64,000 bases of DNA from Oxobacter pfennigii. Lineage in GTDB: Bacteria; Bacillota; Clostridia; Clostridiales; Oxobacteraceae. The notes under the pieces were generated by a model. The model was not told the DNA's origin. It did not search any database and saw nothing but the letters and a program-made list of their open reading frames with translations. The stretch lies in the NCBI RefSeq assembly GCF_001317355.1, contig NZ_LKET01000032.1:310001-374000 (forward strand). Direction: 5' to 3'. Shown in pieces: positions 17,510-26,290 of the stretch; within the stretch, counting starts at the first letter, position 1, and each line of letters starts with the position of its first letter. Both the position numbers and the translations under genes were made by a program.

Positions 17510-19426
17510 TTATTTCTCTGTATTTACTTTGATAAATTTTGTAGTTATTTTTAAAGGATTGAAAGCTTTGCCTCCACCTTCATAAAACTTTCCGAAAAAC
17601 TCAAGATACTGCAGCCTGCATGCGTGTACATATGTTCCCAATAAACCTATTAGCAGGTTGAATGTATGACCAGCAATAAATATTATGGGCCCCAGTACTA
17701 TTACAAAAATTCCTCCTCCTAGAAGCTGTATGAGCATATTGAAAGACGAACCTATAAGGCCTGTTGCTAGACCTAAAGCTAAAAGCCTTGAATATGAAAG
17801 TAAATCGCCTATATACCCTGTTACACCATATAATCCATATATTCCTCCGAATATTTTACCCGACAGGCTTGCATTCGCCCTGCCCTGCGTAAGCAAAAGA
17901 CCTGCTGCACCTGCAACTGCCATTATCTTTGCCGCATTTCCGCCCCCAAGCAGCATCCATATAGCTCCTGTAAGCAGAAGATACCATGTCAGCACATCAT
18001 ATACGGCGTCCATGGCCTTACCGTTTTTAATGAACCAGTAGGCTTTTACGCCAAGTCCAGTAAACAAATGTACCAATCCTAAAGCAATAGAAGAATACAA
18101 TACTGTCATCGGTTCATCAAGAGGATTAACCCATAATGGTTTAACAGGCAGCGCATTGCCGAAAAATCCTCCGAATACCCAGCCAAAGAAAATTGTGGGG
18201 AAACTTACATATAATAGTAACTTAATAATCTTTCTTGCGTCGCCTTCAAGTTCCATAAATTTCAGGGCAAAAGCTGTCGCCAAAAGAAGTACAATTCCAT
18301 ACCCAATATCAGCAGCCATCATACCGAAGAAGATCATATAGAATGGAGTAAGGACCGGGGTAGGATCTACTTCCGTCGGCAGAGGAAGCGCGTACATAGA
18401 AGTTATGACTTCAAAGGGCTCCACAAGAGCATTATTTTTTAGTATAATTGGTGGCATATCCTCTTCTGACGGTTCTTCAAATTTTATGTATATACCATCA
18501 AAATCCTTTGTCAACATGGATTCAATACCATCGGCATTTTCTGCCGCAATCCAGCCCTTTAAAATAAAAGTCTTCCTGGTCTTTCCCAGCTTAAATACAG
18601 CGTTTTCTTTTTCCAGCTTGTTTGAAATATAATCATATACCTTTTGAACATATTCAATATTTTGTGCAATGCCGGAAGCTTTTTGTGAGAGTTCTTTAAG
18701 GTCATTATCCAGAGATTCCAATTCTTCAGACAATTCTTTTATATACTCTGCAGGTGGTAGCCTTAAATCAAGATTGGCTTTTGTATAACCATAATTTTTT
18801 AATACATCTTCAAGTTGGTCTTTAATATCTTTATGACAAAGAATAAATAAATTTAAGTCCTGTTTCTCGTCTGATACCTTTTCTATGTAAACATCACCAA
18901 AAGAATTATTTATCTCTTCATAAAGTAGCATCTCTTGCTTTTTTGAAACTCCGCCTATAAAACATGTAACATTCTTAAGCATTTCAAGGTCATTATCACA
19001 GACATCAAGATTTTTCCATTGTGAATATTGTTCTATAAGGGTAGTTAATTTTACTTTTTTACTCTTAATAGTATTTGTAGTCTCGTCTATTTCCTTGCAT
19101 TGATTATAAATATCCTTCCAGTTCATATCATCTTCCAGCCTGTCAAACTCCTGCTTATCAACAACAGGTCTTTTTTCTAGAAGGCCTTTCTTTTTTACAG
19201 AATACTGTTTTAAAAACTCATAAGTAAATTTAATATAATTATAGTCCAATTCTGTGTCTATCACAGATTTTGGTTCTTTAAAACAATCCAGGTATTCTGA
19301 ATCTGATATTTCTTCTTTTACATCAATAAGATGTACATAACCTTCAGACTGGAGGACGTTTAGAATACTTTCCCTTTCATTCTGAGGTGCGGCAAGGACC
19401 ATTTTTTTCATTTTAACTATGGCCAT
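17510..19426 (-). CDS. ntpI: V-type ATP synthase subunit I (a-subunit)
   Basis: 638 residues. A soluble N-terminal half of about 330 residues, with coiled-coil arms, is followed by a membrane half with seven to eight helices. The conserved arginine-bearing segment is within GDLLSYSRLLALGLATGLIG (~550-570). It forms the ion half-channels and anchors the peripheral stalks. It overlaps the upstream coiled-coil gene by 14 bp. Confidence 0.94.
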   Translation of the reverse strand: MAIVKMKKMVLAAPQNERESILNVLQSEGYVHLIDVKEEISDSEYLDCFKEPKSVIDTELDYNYIKFTYEFLKQYSVKKKGLLEKRPVVDKQEFDRLEDDMNWKDIYNQCKEIDETTNTIKSKKVKLTTLIEQYSQWKNLDVCDNDLEMLKNVTCFIGGVSKKQEMLLYEEINNSFGDVYIEKVSDEKQDLNLFILCHKDIKDQLEDVLKNYGYTKANLDLRLPPAEYIKELSEELESLDNDLKELSQKASGIAQNIEYVQKVYDYISNKLEKENAVFKLGKTRKTFILKGWIAAENADGIESMLTKDFDGIYIKFEEPSEEDMPPIILKNNALVEPFEVITSMYALPLPTEVDPTPVLTPFYMIFFGMMAADIGYGIVLLLATAFALKFMELEGDARKIIKLLLYVSFPTIFFGWVFGGFFGNALPVKPLWVNPLDEPMTVLYSSIALGLVHLFTGLGVKAYWFIKNGKAMDAVYDVLTWYLLLTGAIWMLLGGGNAAKIMAVAGAAGLLLTQGRANASLSGKIFGGIYGLYGVTGYIGDLLSYSRLLALGLATGLIGSSFNMLIQLLGGGIFVIVLGPIIFIAGHTFNLLIGLLGTYVHACRLQYLEFFGKFYEGGGKAFNPLKITTKFIKVNTEK

Positions 19427-19739
19427 GTGATCTCACTATCCTCTCGATTATCAGATTAACAGCCCTATCGATCTTTTGCTGTGGTATATTTCTTATTTTT
19501 GCACATTCCTCCTTTGAAGATTCTAAAATTTCATTTGCCTTTTTCCTTGCTTCTTCTTCTTTTTCTTTTATTATTCCTGAAGCTTGATTTTGGGCACTTT
19601 CGTTGGCTGCATCAATTTCTTTTTGTGCCAGTTCTGTAGCAGTTTTTATTATCTCTCTGGATTTTGCCAAGGCTTCTTTTTTGATATTTTCTGCTGCAGC
19701 CTCAATTTCTTTAATTTCTTTAAGCACTCCAACTGCCAA
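19413..19739 (-). CDS. V-type ATPase peripheral-stalk subunit, H/G-like coiled coil
   Basis: 108 residues if TTG 19739 is used, the codon at good distance from AGGTGGTG; the more distal GTG at 19751 overlaps that site. Almost the whole protein is a charged coiled coil rich in Ala, Glu and Lys (AAENIKKEALAKSREI...). This is the AhaH/NtpG-type partner of subunit E. It is the first gene of the nine-gene operon. Confidence 0.85.
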   Translation of the reverse strand: MAVGVLKEIKEIEAAAENIKKEALAKSREIIKTATELAQKEIDAANESAQNQASGIIKEKEEEARKKANEILESSKEECAKIRNIPQQKIDRAVNLIIERIVRSHGHS

Positions 19740-19751
19740 TAATATCACCAC

Positions 19752-20244
19752 CTTTTTATTTATAGTTAATTATTTATACTAATGATATTTAAAGATATAT
19801 TGTCAAATCCTGATTTATTAGAAAAATAAAATTCAATATTCGTAATTAAAATTAGATTTCACAAAGCAAATATTTTTATGCAGAGTTTATAATCTCATAT
19901 CGAAAAAGAATGAATATAAATCCAAACATAAAATATTATAACATATTTAGTATGTTGTGAAAGGGATTAAATTATTGTATAAAATTTGTCAATTGCAGTC
20001 GATGTTATATTTTTAACATTTATTTTTGTTATCTAGTATAGCTTGTATATTATGTATGGCTATAACCATACATATTTATTCATAAATATAATGCTATATT
20101 TCATATTTTATTGATAAACTATTAACAAAATATTTTATAAAAAAAATTGTTGTATTAATACAGCCATTTAAATATAAGTTTGTATTAATATACCACACTA
20201 TCAAATTATATTTATATAAAATTCTGTATTAAATATGTACAATT
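19752..20244. other. Very AT-rich intergenic stretch upstream of the V-ATPase operon
   Basis: About 490 bp with no convincing gene. It contains a possible minus-strand promoter: TTGACA at 19806-19801, 19 bp spacer, TAGTAT at 19781-19776. TGTATTAATA/TTGTATTAATA-like short repeats occur around 20150-20235. A 67-codon plus-strand frame starting at 20235 is antisense to the radical SAM gene and is not supported. Confidence 0.45.
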
Positions 20245-21969
20245 TTATTCAATATAAAAAAAATTTGCCCTCTCTGTGGTATTTGGAATTCTATAATCAA
20301 ATACTATATATGTATCTTTTATGCAAAGTTCCCCTTTACTTAATAAACAATATGCATCAAATGAAAATTTTCTTATATATATGTTTTTTAATATTTCCTT
20401 TGTGCTTTTATCTTCATAATGAGGCATTTTCTTCTTAATGAATTCTCTGTTTGAAGCGAGATTCCAAATAAACTTCTTATCTATTTTTATTTCCTGCATA
20501 AGAAAATCAGGAACAGATGGATTTCTCCCCTGCCTCAAATAATCAAATGCAAGACTCTCTTTTAATATATTGATATCTATGGTATTTAAATGTTCTCCAT
20601 AATCATAAATAAGCTTATACTGGCCTTCATTGCTCAATTTTATTGTTTTTTTAAAAGTCTCGTATTGAAAAGCGCTTATTTCTTCAAAGAGTACAAAGGG
20701 CGATTGGGTTTGCATTAATAATAAATTCATACTGCATTGAAATCTGCCGCTGTTGTAGTATCTATCAAGGGTTTTCTCTGTTTCTTTAAGCTTAATTAAC
20801 TCATCAAAGGAAAGGAGGTCAGTCTTTAACACTTCATAGGGCGGATAATCATTGAACTGGATACCATAAATCTCTGATTCCCTTGTTATTTTGCTTCCTT
20901 TCAATAATTTAAGAAAACCCAATTGAAGCATATGAGGTTTTAAACTAAATACACTGTCGAAGGAATCCCTGAAGGAATTGAAATCCTCCCCGGGCAATCC
21001 TGCAATAAGGTCTAAATGTATATTAATATTGCCCTTTTCCCTCAATCGGGCAATATTTTTAAACAATATATCAATTTTAGTCTTTCTGTCTATAAGGCTT
21101 AAAGTTGTATTATTTACAGATTGAACTCCTATTTCAAACTGAAATAAACCGGAGCGTACACCTTGTAAAAATTCTATGGTTTCATCGTCCAGTATATCTG
21201 CTGAAATTTCAAAGTGAAATTTCGTATTCATGCTATGTTCTGCAAGGAATTTGAATACTTCAAGAGTGTGTTTCGCGCAATTAAAGGTTCGGTCAACGAA
21301 TTTTACAAGTTTGACTTGTTTGTCTATAAACCATAAAAGATCTCTTTTTATTCTTTCAACTGAGAAAAATCTGACCCCCGGTATTGTAGAAGACAGGCAG
21401 TAGGAACAATTATATGGGCATCCTCTTGATGCCTCATAATAAAGTATTTTATTTTTAAAGTCATAACTATCATCATAGGGAAAGGGTATACTGTCAAGAT
21501 TTTCAATCAAAGGAGCATTAATATTTTCTATAATACCGTTATCCTTTCTGAAAACAATGCCATAAATATCCTTAAGGCCTTTGCCCCTTCCTTCAAGACA
21601 TAAAAAAAGCTCCTGAGCCGTTCTTTCTCCCTCACCTTTTACAATAAAATCAATGGAGGTGTTTTCCTCCATTAATTTTGTACAATCATATGAAACCTCC
21701 GGGCCTCCTAATACTACCAGGAGCTTTGGATTGATTTTTTTCATGCTTCCAATGATTTTTAATACATATTCTATGTTCCATATGTAGCAGGAGAAGCCTA
21801 AAATATCAGGCTTCATTTTATTCAGCTCACCTATGATATTATCAAGGGCGTCATTTACCGAGTATTCCGCAAGAGTTACATCCAAACCTTTTAAACAGGC
21901 TTTTATATATCTTAAGGCTAAATTAGTATGAACAAATTTAGAATTTATTTCAGTCAATATTATTTTCAA
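20245..21969 (-). CDS. B12-binding domain radical SAM protein (DUF4080-type)
   Basis: 574 residues. The N-terminal cobalamin-binding-like domain (~1-135) includes PDILGFSCYIWN and LVVLGGPEVSY. The radical SAM core has the cluster motif CPYNCSYC (~184-191). A C-terminal extension of ~150 residues matches what I recall as DUF4080. The start is TTG 21969, which overlaps the methyltransferase stop (TTGA) and follows AAAAGGATG. The preceding methyltransferase is co-translated. The substrate is unknown; such proteins often modify tRNA, lipids or peptides. Confidence 0.85.
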   Translation of the reverse strand: MKIILTEINSKFVHTNLALRYIKACLKGLDVTLAEYSVNDALDNIIGELNKMKPDILGFSCYIWNIEYVLKIIGSMKKINPKLLVVLGGPEVSYDCTKLMEENTSIDFIVKGEGERTAQELFLCLEGRGKGLKDIYGIVFRKDNGIIENINAPLIENLDSIPFPYDDSYDFKNKILYYEASRGCPYNCSYCLSSTIPGVRFFSVERIKRDLLWFIDKQVKLVKFVDRTFNCAKHTLEVFKFLAEHSMNTKFHFEISADILDDETIEFLQGVRSGLFQFEIGVQSVNNTTLSLIDRKTKIDILFKNIARLREKGNINIHLDLIAGLPGEDFNSFRDSFDSVFSLKPHMLQLGFLKLLKGSKITRESEIYGIQFNDYPPYEVLKTDLLSFDELIKLKETEKTLDRYYNSGRFQCSMNLLLMQTQSPFVLFEEISAFQYETFKKTIKLSNEGQYKLIYDYGEHLNTIDINILKESLAFDYLRQGRNPSVPDFLMQEIKIDKKFIWNLASNREFIKKKMPHYEDKSTKEILKNIYIRKFSFDAYCLLSKGELCIKDTYIVFDYRIPNTTERANFFYIE

Positions 21970-22535
21970 TTAAAATCATCCTTTTTGTAAGCTTCTATAT
22001 AAAAATAGTCATCAAATTCATATTTATCCTTTATTACAAAATATCTTTCCACAACAGGCAGCATTGTGTCGGCGCCGAAGTTCCCCGGCCACCGCAAGAA
22101 ATCCATGTTTATATCCACATATCTATCTTCTGATAATTTCACATTTATATTTTTCTTTATGCTTATGGTTAAGTCTTTAATATTTAAATCCCATATGAGT
22201 ATTTTGCCTTCATTTTTCAGTGTCCTTGCTATTTCCCTTATGAGCTTCATCCTTGAACGATTTCTGTCAATGTATGCAAAAGCAAAAAAAGAAGTCATGA
22301 CATCAAAGCTTTTATCCTCAAATGGAAGGCTGTTAGGATGTCCGTAAACCCAGTTGAAATCATCAGCTTCAAGCTTGGTATCCAAAGCCGCGGCTGTCTC
22401 TAAAAGAAAATCTGGAACTGACCTTTCCGTTAAGGCCCTATATATGGCACCTTTGCCTTGATAGCCTATATCCAGAACATTCCCTTCAAGTGAAAGATAG
22501 CTTAAATCGATTGTAATTTCAGATGTTTTACCCAT
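21966..22535 (-). CDS. Class I SAM-dependent methyltransferase
   Basis: 189 residues with a Rossmann fold: motif I NVLDIGYQGKGAI (~19-31), a degenerate GxGxG, then NSLPFEDKSFDVMTSFFAFAY and the later strand GKILIWDLNI. GGAGGT precedes ATG 22535. It is coupled by a 4-bp overlap to the radical SAM/B12 protein, suggesting they act in one modification pathway. Substrate unknown. Confidence 0.82.
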   Translation of the reverse strand: MGKTSEITIDLSYLSLEGNVLDIGYQGKGAIYRALTERSVPDFLLETAAALDTKLEADDFNWVYGHPNSLPFEDKSFDVMTSFFAFAYIDRNRSRMKLIREIARTLKNEGKILIWDLNIKDLTISIKKNINVKLSEDRYVDINMDFLRWPGNFGADTMLPVVERYFVIKDKYEFDDYFYIEAYKKDDFN

Positions 22536-22621
22536 AAAATTACCTCCGCTGTAACCTTTTTCAATAGTATTCTACTTATAAAAGGTCAATTCCTTCATGA
22601 AAAAAATGTTGTCGTATAATT

Positions 22622-23350
22622 TCAGCAGTTAATATCTGATATCTTTTCCTTATGACATACATGATGATAAAACATGAATAGAAATCCTGCCGTAGATCTT
22701 TGGGCCTGGCATAAAATTATATCTGTTATATTAAAGAACCTCTGCTCTAAATTTTTAATATCCTTATTCCTGTTGTGGGCATCTATGGCTACTAATGTGT
22801 TTTCATTCACAAAATCTCTAAGTGAATCCAGATAAATTCCCTTATCATAGCATTTAAAACTATCGTATTGTTCGTATACCCTTTTAATCCAGTTTTCGAA
22901 TTTTCTGTGATGCTTTAAAAGATGGATATTAACATGCTGGGGTACTGTAAGGTCCTGAATAAGATGAGCTGCTGCCCCTAAATAAAACATGGATTTCCTT
23001 ACATCATTTTTCTTCCAATTTACAACGGCAGCTTCATAATAAGCAATACATTCTTTCAATGCGTTGCTGGACCCGTATAATCCCTTCTGACTTAAGGGGT
23101 TGAAAAAGTGATTGCTGCTTTTTAAATCCTGATCCGCCCATGCCACCCCTGAATTTAATTCCTCTATATGTTTTGCAAATAAAAGCCATGCATCCTTGTA
23201 TCCATCATTTTTTAATATAATCAAAGACTGTATATTAATGAATTTGTGAACCTTGCATTCGGATTTAATGACAACCTTCTTTACGGGATTAACCGCCGCA
23301 AGAGTGGATTTAAATACCCTTCCGTATGTCCTCTCTACAATACCCTGCAT
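22622..23350 (-). CDS. Zinc-dependent phospholipase C-like protein without signal peptide
   Basis: 242 residues. The metal-site pattern of Bacillus/Clostridium PLC is visible: CKVHKFIN, GVAWADQDLK, SSNHFFNPL, AAHLIQDLTVPQHVN and HRKFENW, together supplying the His/Asp/Glu ligands of the three zinc ions. Secreted relatives need an N-terminal Trp exposed after signal cleavage. Here the N-terminus MQGIVERTYGRVFKSTLAAV has no clear signal peptide and about 35 extra residues before the first His. It may act inside the cell or have another substrate. Good AAGGAG site before ATG 23350. Confidence 0.8.
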   Translation of the reverse strand: MQGIVERTYGRVFKSTLAAVNPVKKVVIKSECKVHKFINIQSLIILKNDGYKDAWLLFAKHIEELNSGVAWADQDLKSSNHFFNPLSQKGLYGSSNALKECIAYYEAAVVNWKKNDVRKSMFYLGAAAHLIQDLTVPQHVNIHLLKHHRKFENWIKRVYEQYDSFKCYDKGIYLDSLRDFVNENTLVAIDAHNRNKDIKNLEQRFFNITDIILCQAQRSTAGFLFMFYHHVCHKEKISDINC

Positions 23351-23417
23351 AATGTCTTCTCCTTGTGATAGCTAAAGATAGCTAAATATATTATTTACCA
23401 TTGTATTGAAATAAAAT

Positions 23418-25436
23418 TTATTTATTTTGATACCAGCTTGCTTCCACAAAGCAGTCGTAAAAAACTGCACCAAAAGCTATGTCCGATATATCCTGGTCAG
23501 TTAAGATATTTACATTGGCAGCCGTATCTTCCTTCAAGCCTCCGTGGATATTTACCACACCTTCAATGATATAAGGATCAATTTTTGCAAAGGCAAATAT
23601 TTTCCCCTTTTCATTGTAAATCTCAATTTTGTCGCCATCCTTTATGTTCCTCATTCGTGCATCTTCCTTATTAATGTATAGAAGGGGTTTATCTGATGAT
23701 AATTTTGAAGCTCTTATTTCACCGAACTGAGAATGTATCCTCTCTCTTGCATGGGTGGATAATAACCGTAAAGGATACTTACCATTCTCTTCTGTACCTT
23801 TAAAACAATCTTTAAAATCCGGCAGCGGGCTTTTCCCCCAGATTGATTCCATTCTTTCGCAATAGAATTCTATCTTTTTTGAAGGAGTATCAAAAATTCT
23901 TTCTTTATAAGCTATGTCACTGTTTTCTTTAAGATATGGACCTTTTTTAAGATCTTTTACACTTACATTTATATTGCATTTTTTAAGGCAAACATCTATT
24001 GTCTCTTCATTATACAAAGGAAGGTAGTTCATATTGTAGCCCATTTTTTTACCTAAAAGCCTGTAAATTTCCGATTCATTTTTTGATTCATTAACAGGTT
24101 CTATTACCTTTTGAAAACAATTTAAGTAAGGGGTCCAATAGCTTGAAAAAACATCTTCGTATTCAAAAAAACTCTGGGCAGGAAGAATTATATCGGCATA
24201 TTTTGCCGTATCCGTCATAAATAAATCAATGGCTACAATATATTCAACCTTTTTTAATGCCCTTTTAAGGCCGTTTGTATCAGGATTCATAGTAAGGGGA
24301 TTGGCACGTTCAATCCAGAGCAGTTTTATGTTTGGATTTTGGTATTCTTCAATAGCCCTGCCCAGCTGGGCTTCTGCAAAATCCCTTCTCGTCTTTATAT
24401 CATTCTGAGGTATATATGGCCACTCAAGGTTTCTCCATCTCTTATTGGCAAATTTAAAGCCTCCGCCTCTAATTCCTATATCACCTGTCAACGCAGGTAT
24501 CATGGAAATGGCTCGGACATTCTGCCCGCCATTTTTATATCTTTGCATGCCGTATCCGCAAATTAAAGTCATGGGCTTTTTATTTGCAATCAGATTTACT
24601 GCCTCATTTATCAGATCCTCATTCAATCCGCAAATCTTTGATGCATACTCAATTGTATAGTGAGATACATGCTCTTTGAATTCATCAAATCCAAAGGTGT
24701 ATTCTTTTATGAAATCAATGTCTATGCTTCCTTTTTGTATCAAAAGATTGGCTATGCATAAGGCTAAAACTCCGTCTGTTCCCGGTTTTATGGGTATGTG
24801 GAGGTTGGAATTAAGTGAGGGCAGAGTATTTATTGGGTCTATGGTTATTATTTTTGCCCCCTTATTTACTGCCTCATTTATAAATTTCAACTCCTGAACA
24901 TTGGTGGAAGATGGATTTTTGCCCCATATTATAATAAGTCCTGCATGCTCTAAATCCCAGGGAGCGTTTTGAATATTGGAACCGTAGGTGAGCTTTACGG
25001 CTTCTATACCTGCCGAGTAGCAAAGGCTTCCCTTAGTTGCCGAATAGCTTCCGAACTGATTGAAAAAGCCTTTATAATACTCAGACATTAGTCCCATACA
25101 TCCGGCTGACGTAAAATGCAATAAACCCAGCGGTCCAACAGTGTCTTTAACAAGTTTCAGCCTTTTTGATATTTCATCTATTGCAGTTTCCCAGGATATC
25201 CTTTTGAATATGCCTTCGCCCCTTTTTCCTTCTCTTATCATGGGATATCCTATTCTCTGGGGGGAATAAACATAATCTGTATAGGATAAACCCTTGATAC
25301 AAAGCTTGCTGTTAGTTGCCCTGTTTTTACTTCCGCCTTCAATTTTTACAATTTTCCCGTCCTCAACATAAGCCTTAATATCACAGGCACTGAAGCAGTC
25401 CCTTGGACATGATGTATTTATGATAGTTTGACCCAT
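23418..25436 (-). CDS. Molybdopterin-dependent oxidoreductase (DMSO reductase family)
   Basis: 672 residues. N-terminal 4Fe-4S motif CPRDCFSACDI...NSKLCIKG (~10-48), then KGSLCYSAG, whose Cys is in the region of the Mo ligand. IIWGKNPSSTN and IITIDPI are cofactor-binding motifs, and the C-terminal molydop-binding domain is at ~555-670. No signal peptide or twin-arginine motif, so it is cytoplasmic. The substrate cannot be assigned: formate dehydrogenase-like or another single-subunit enzyme. It is followed upstream by a LUD protein gene 15 bp away, likely one operon. GGCGGAGGAG precedes ATG 25436. Confidence 0.85.
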   Translation of the reverse strand: MGQTIINTSCPRDCFSACDIKAYVEDGKIVKIEGGSKNRATNSKLCIKGLSYTDYVYSPQRIGYPMIREGKRGEGIFKRISWETAIDEISKRLKLVKDTVGPLGLLHFTSAGCMGLMSEYYKGFFNQFGSYSATKGSLCYSAGIEAVKLTYGSNIQNAPWDLEHAGLIIIWGKNPSSTNVQELKFINEAVNKGAKIITIDPINTLPSLNSNLHIPIKPGTDGVLALCIANLLIQKGSIDIDFIKEYTFGFDEFKEHVSHYTIEYASKICGLNEDLINEAVNLIANKKPMTLICGYGMQRYKNGGQNVRAISMIPALTGDIGIRGGGFKFANKRWRNLEWPYIPQNDIKTRRDFAEAQLGRAIEEYQNPNIKLLWIERANPLTMNPDTNGLKRALKKVEYIVAIDLFMTDTAKYADIILPAQSFFEYEDVFSSYWTPYLNCFQKVIEPVNESKNESEIYRLLGKKMGYNMNYLPLYNEETIDVCLKKCNINVSVKDLKKGPYLKENSDIAYKERIFDTPSKKIEFYCERMESIWGKSPLPDFKDCFKGTEENGKYPLRLLSTHARERIHSQFGEIRASKLSSDKPLLYINKEDARMRNIKDGDKIEIYNEKGKIFAFAKIDPYIIEGVVNIHGGLKEDTAANVNILTDQDISDIAFGAVFYDCFVEASWYQNK

Positions 25437-25451
25437 ACTTCTCCTCCGCCT

Positions 25452-26063
25452 TTAAAATCCTAAGTCTTCATTTATAATAATAACTTCAATATCCGTCAAA
25501 GAGGGTTTATAGTCAATGATGGCAGTTATGTTGCAAATCCTCTGGGATACTTTGCAGTCGTGACATTCTTCTGTTCTGGCACAAGGAGTGTTAAGATTAA
25601 GCCTCTTGGTATTTAAGTGAACAATGCTTTTTACTCTTTTTAGTGCATCATCTGTATTTTCAGTTATTTTATTGACGCCGCATACTATAAATACATTTTT
25701 AGGACCGGAAAACATACCTGCTACCCTGTTTCCCGCTCCGTCTATATTAACAAGCTTGCCCTCCATGGTAAGTGCATTTGTGCTGGATAAATAAAAGTCG
25801 GCATTCAGGGCCTCTTTTCTTATGCTGTTCATTTCGCCCGTGCCTGATGCCAGCCAATGAAACAAAACCTTATTGCCTCTGTCCTTTAGTTTTTCCGGAA
25901 TTAAAAGGCTTTTAACCGTCATGGAGCCCCCGATTCCCACCGATGCATCTGATGGTATTTTAGATAAAAGATAGTCAACTGCTTCATTAGAAGTTTCAAA
26001 ATATTTAGCAGAAAATTTATTTTTTTCAAGGGATTCAATTGTTTTTAACACTTTATTATCCAT
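25452..26063 (-). CDS. LUD-domain protein (LutC/YkgG-like)
   Basis: 203 residues from ATG 26063, 6 bp after GGAGGT; an earlier in-frame ATG lacks a site. VGIGGSMTVKSLLIPEKL and SSTNALTMEGKLVNIDGAGNR match the LUD domain found in lactate-utilisation proteins and in stand-alone redox proteins. A cysteine set near the C-terminus (CARTEECHDCKVSQRIC) may bind metal. It lies 15 bp upstream of the molybdopterin enzyme, so a shared redox role is likely. Confidence 0.83.
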   Translation of the reverse strand: MDNKVLKTIESLEKNKFSAKYFETSNEAVDYLLSKIPSDASVGIGGSMTVKSLLIPEKLKDRGNKVLFHWLASGTGEMNSIRKEALNADFYLSSTNALTMEGKLVNIDGAGNRVAGMFSGPKNVFIVCGVNKITENTDDALKRVKSIVHLNTKRLNLNTPCARTEECHDCKVSQRICNITAIIDYKPSLTDIEVIIINEDLGF

Positions 26064-26290
26064 ACTAATACCTCCGTTTTTATTAATACCGAGTTGTCCA
26101 TAAGTTATTATAAACATAATACTACATTGAAAAGTACTTTTCTATAATTTGAATAAGGCTTCTTATTTTGATATACCTTTAAATTTTCATGTAATTATTA
26201 TGGATGAACACTAATATTTATATATATAGAACGCATTAATTATAAAAGGGTTTTTCATGCGTTTTATATTGATATTAATTGGTGGTTTAC
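26064..26290. other. Divergent intergenic region (LUD/spoVB)
   Basis: AT-rich promoter region between divergent genes. No gene or clear riboswitch seen. Confidence 0.5.

Noticed and set aside
19413-19751. Reading the first V-ATPase gene as an F-type b subunit
   Set aside because: No membrane helix, and the operon context is entirely V-type.
24339-24897. Plus-strand ORFs within the molybdopterin enzyme gene
   Set aside because: Antisense shadows without start signals or family resemblance.
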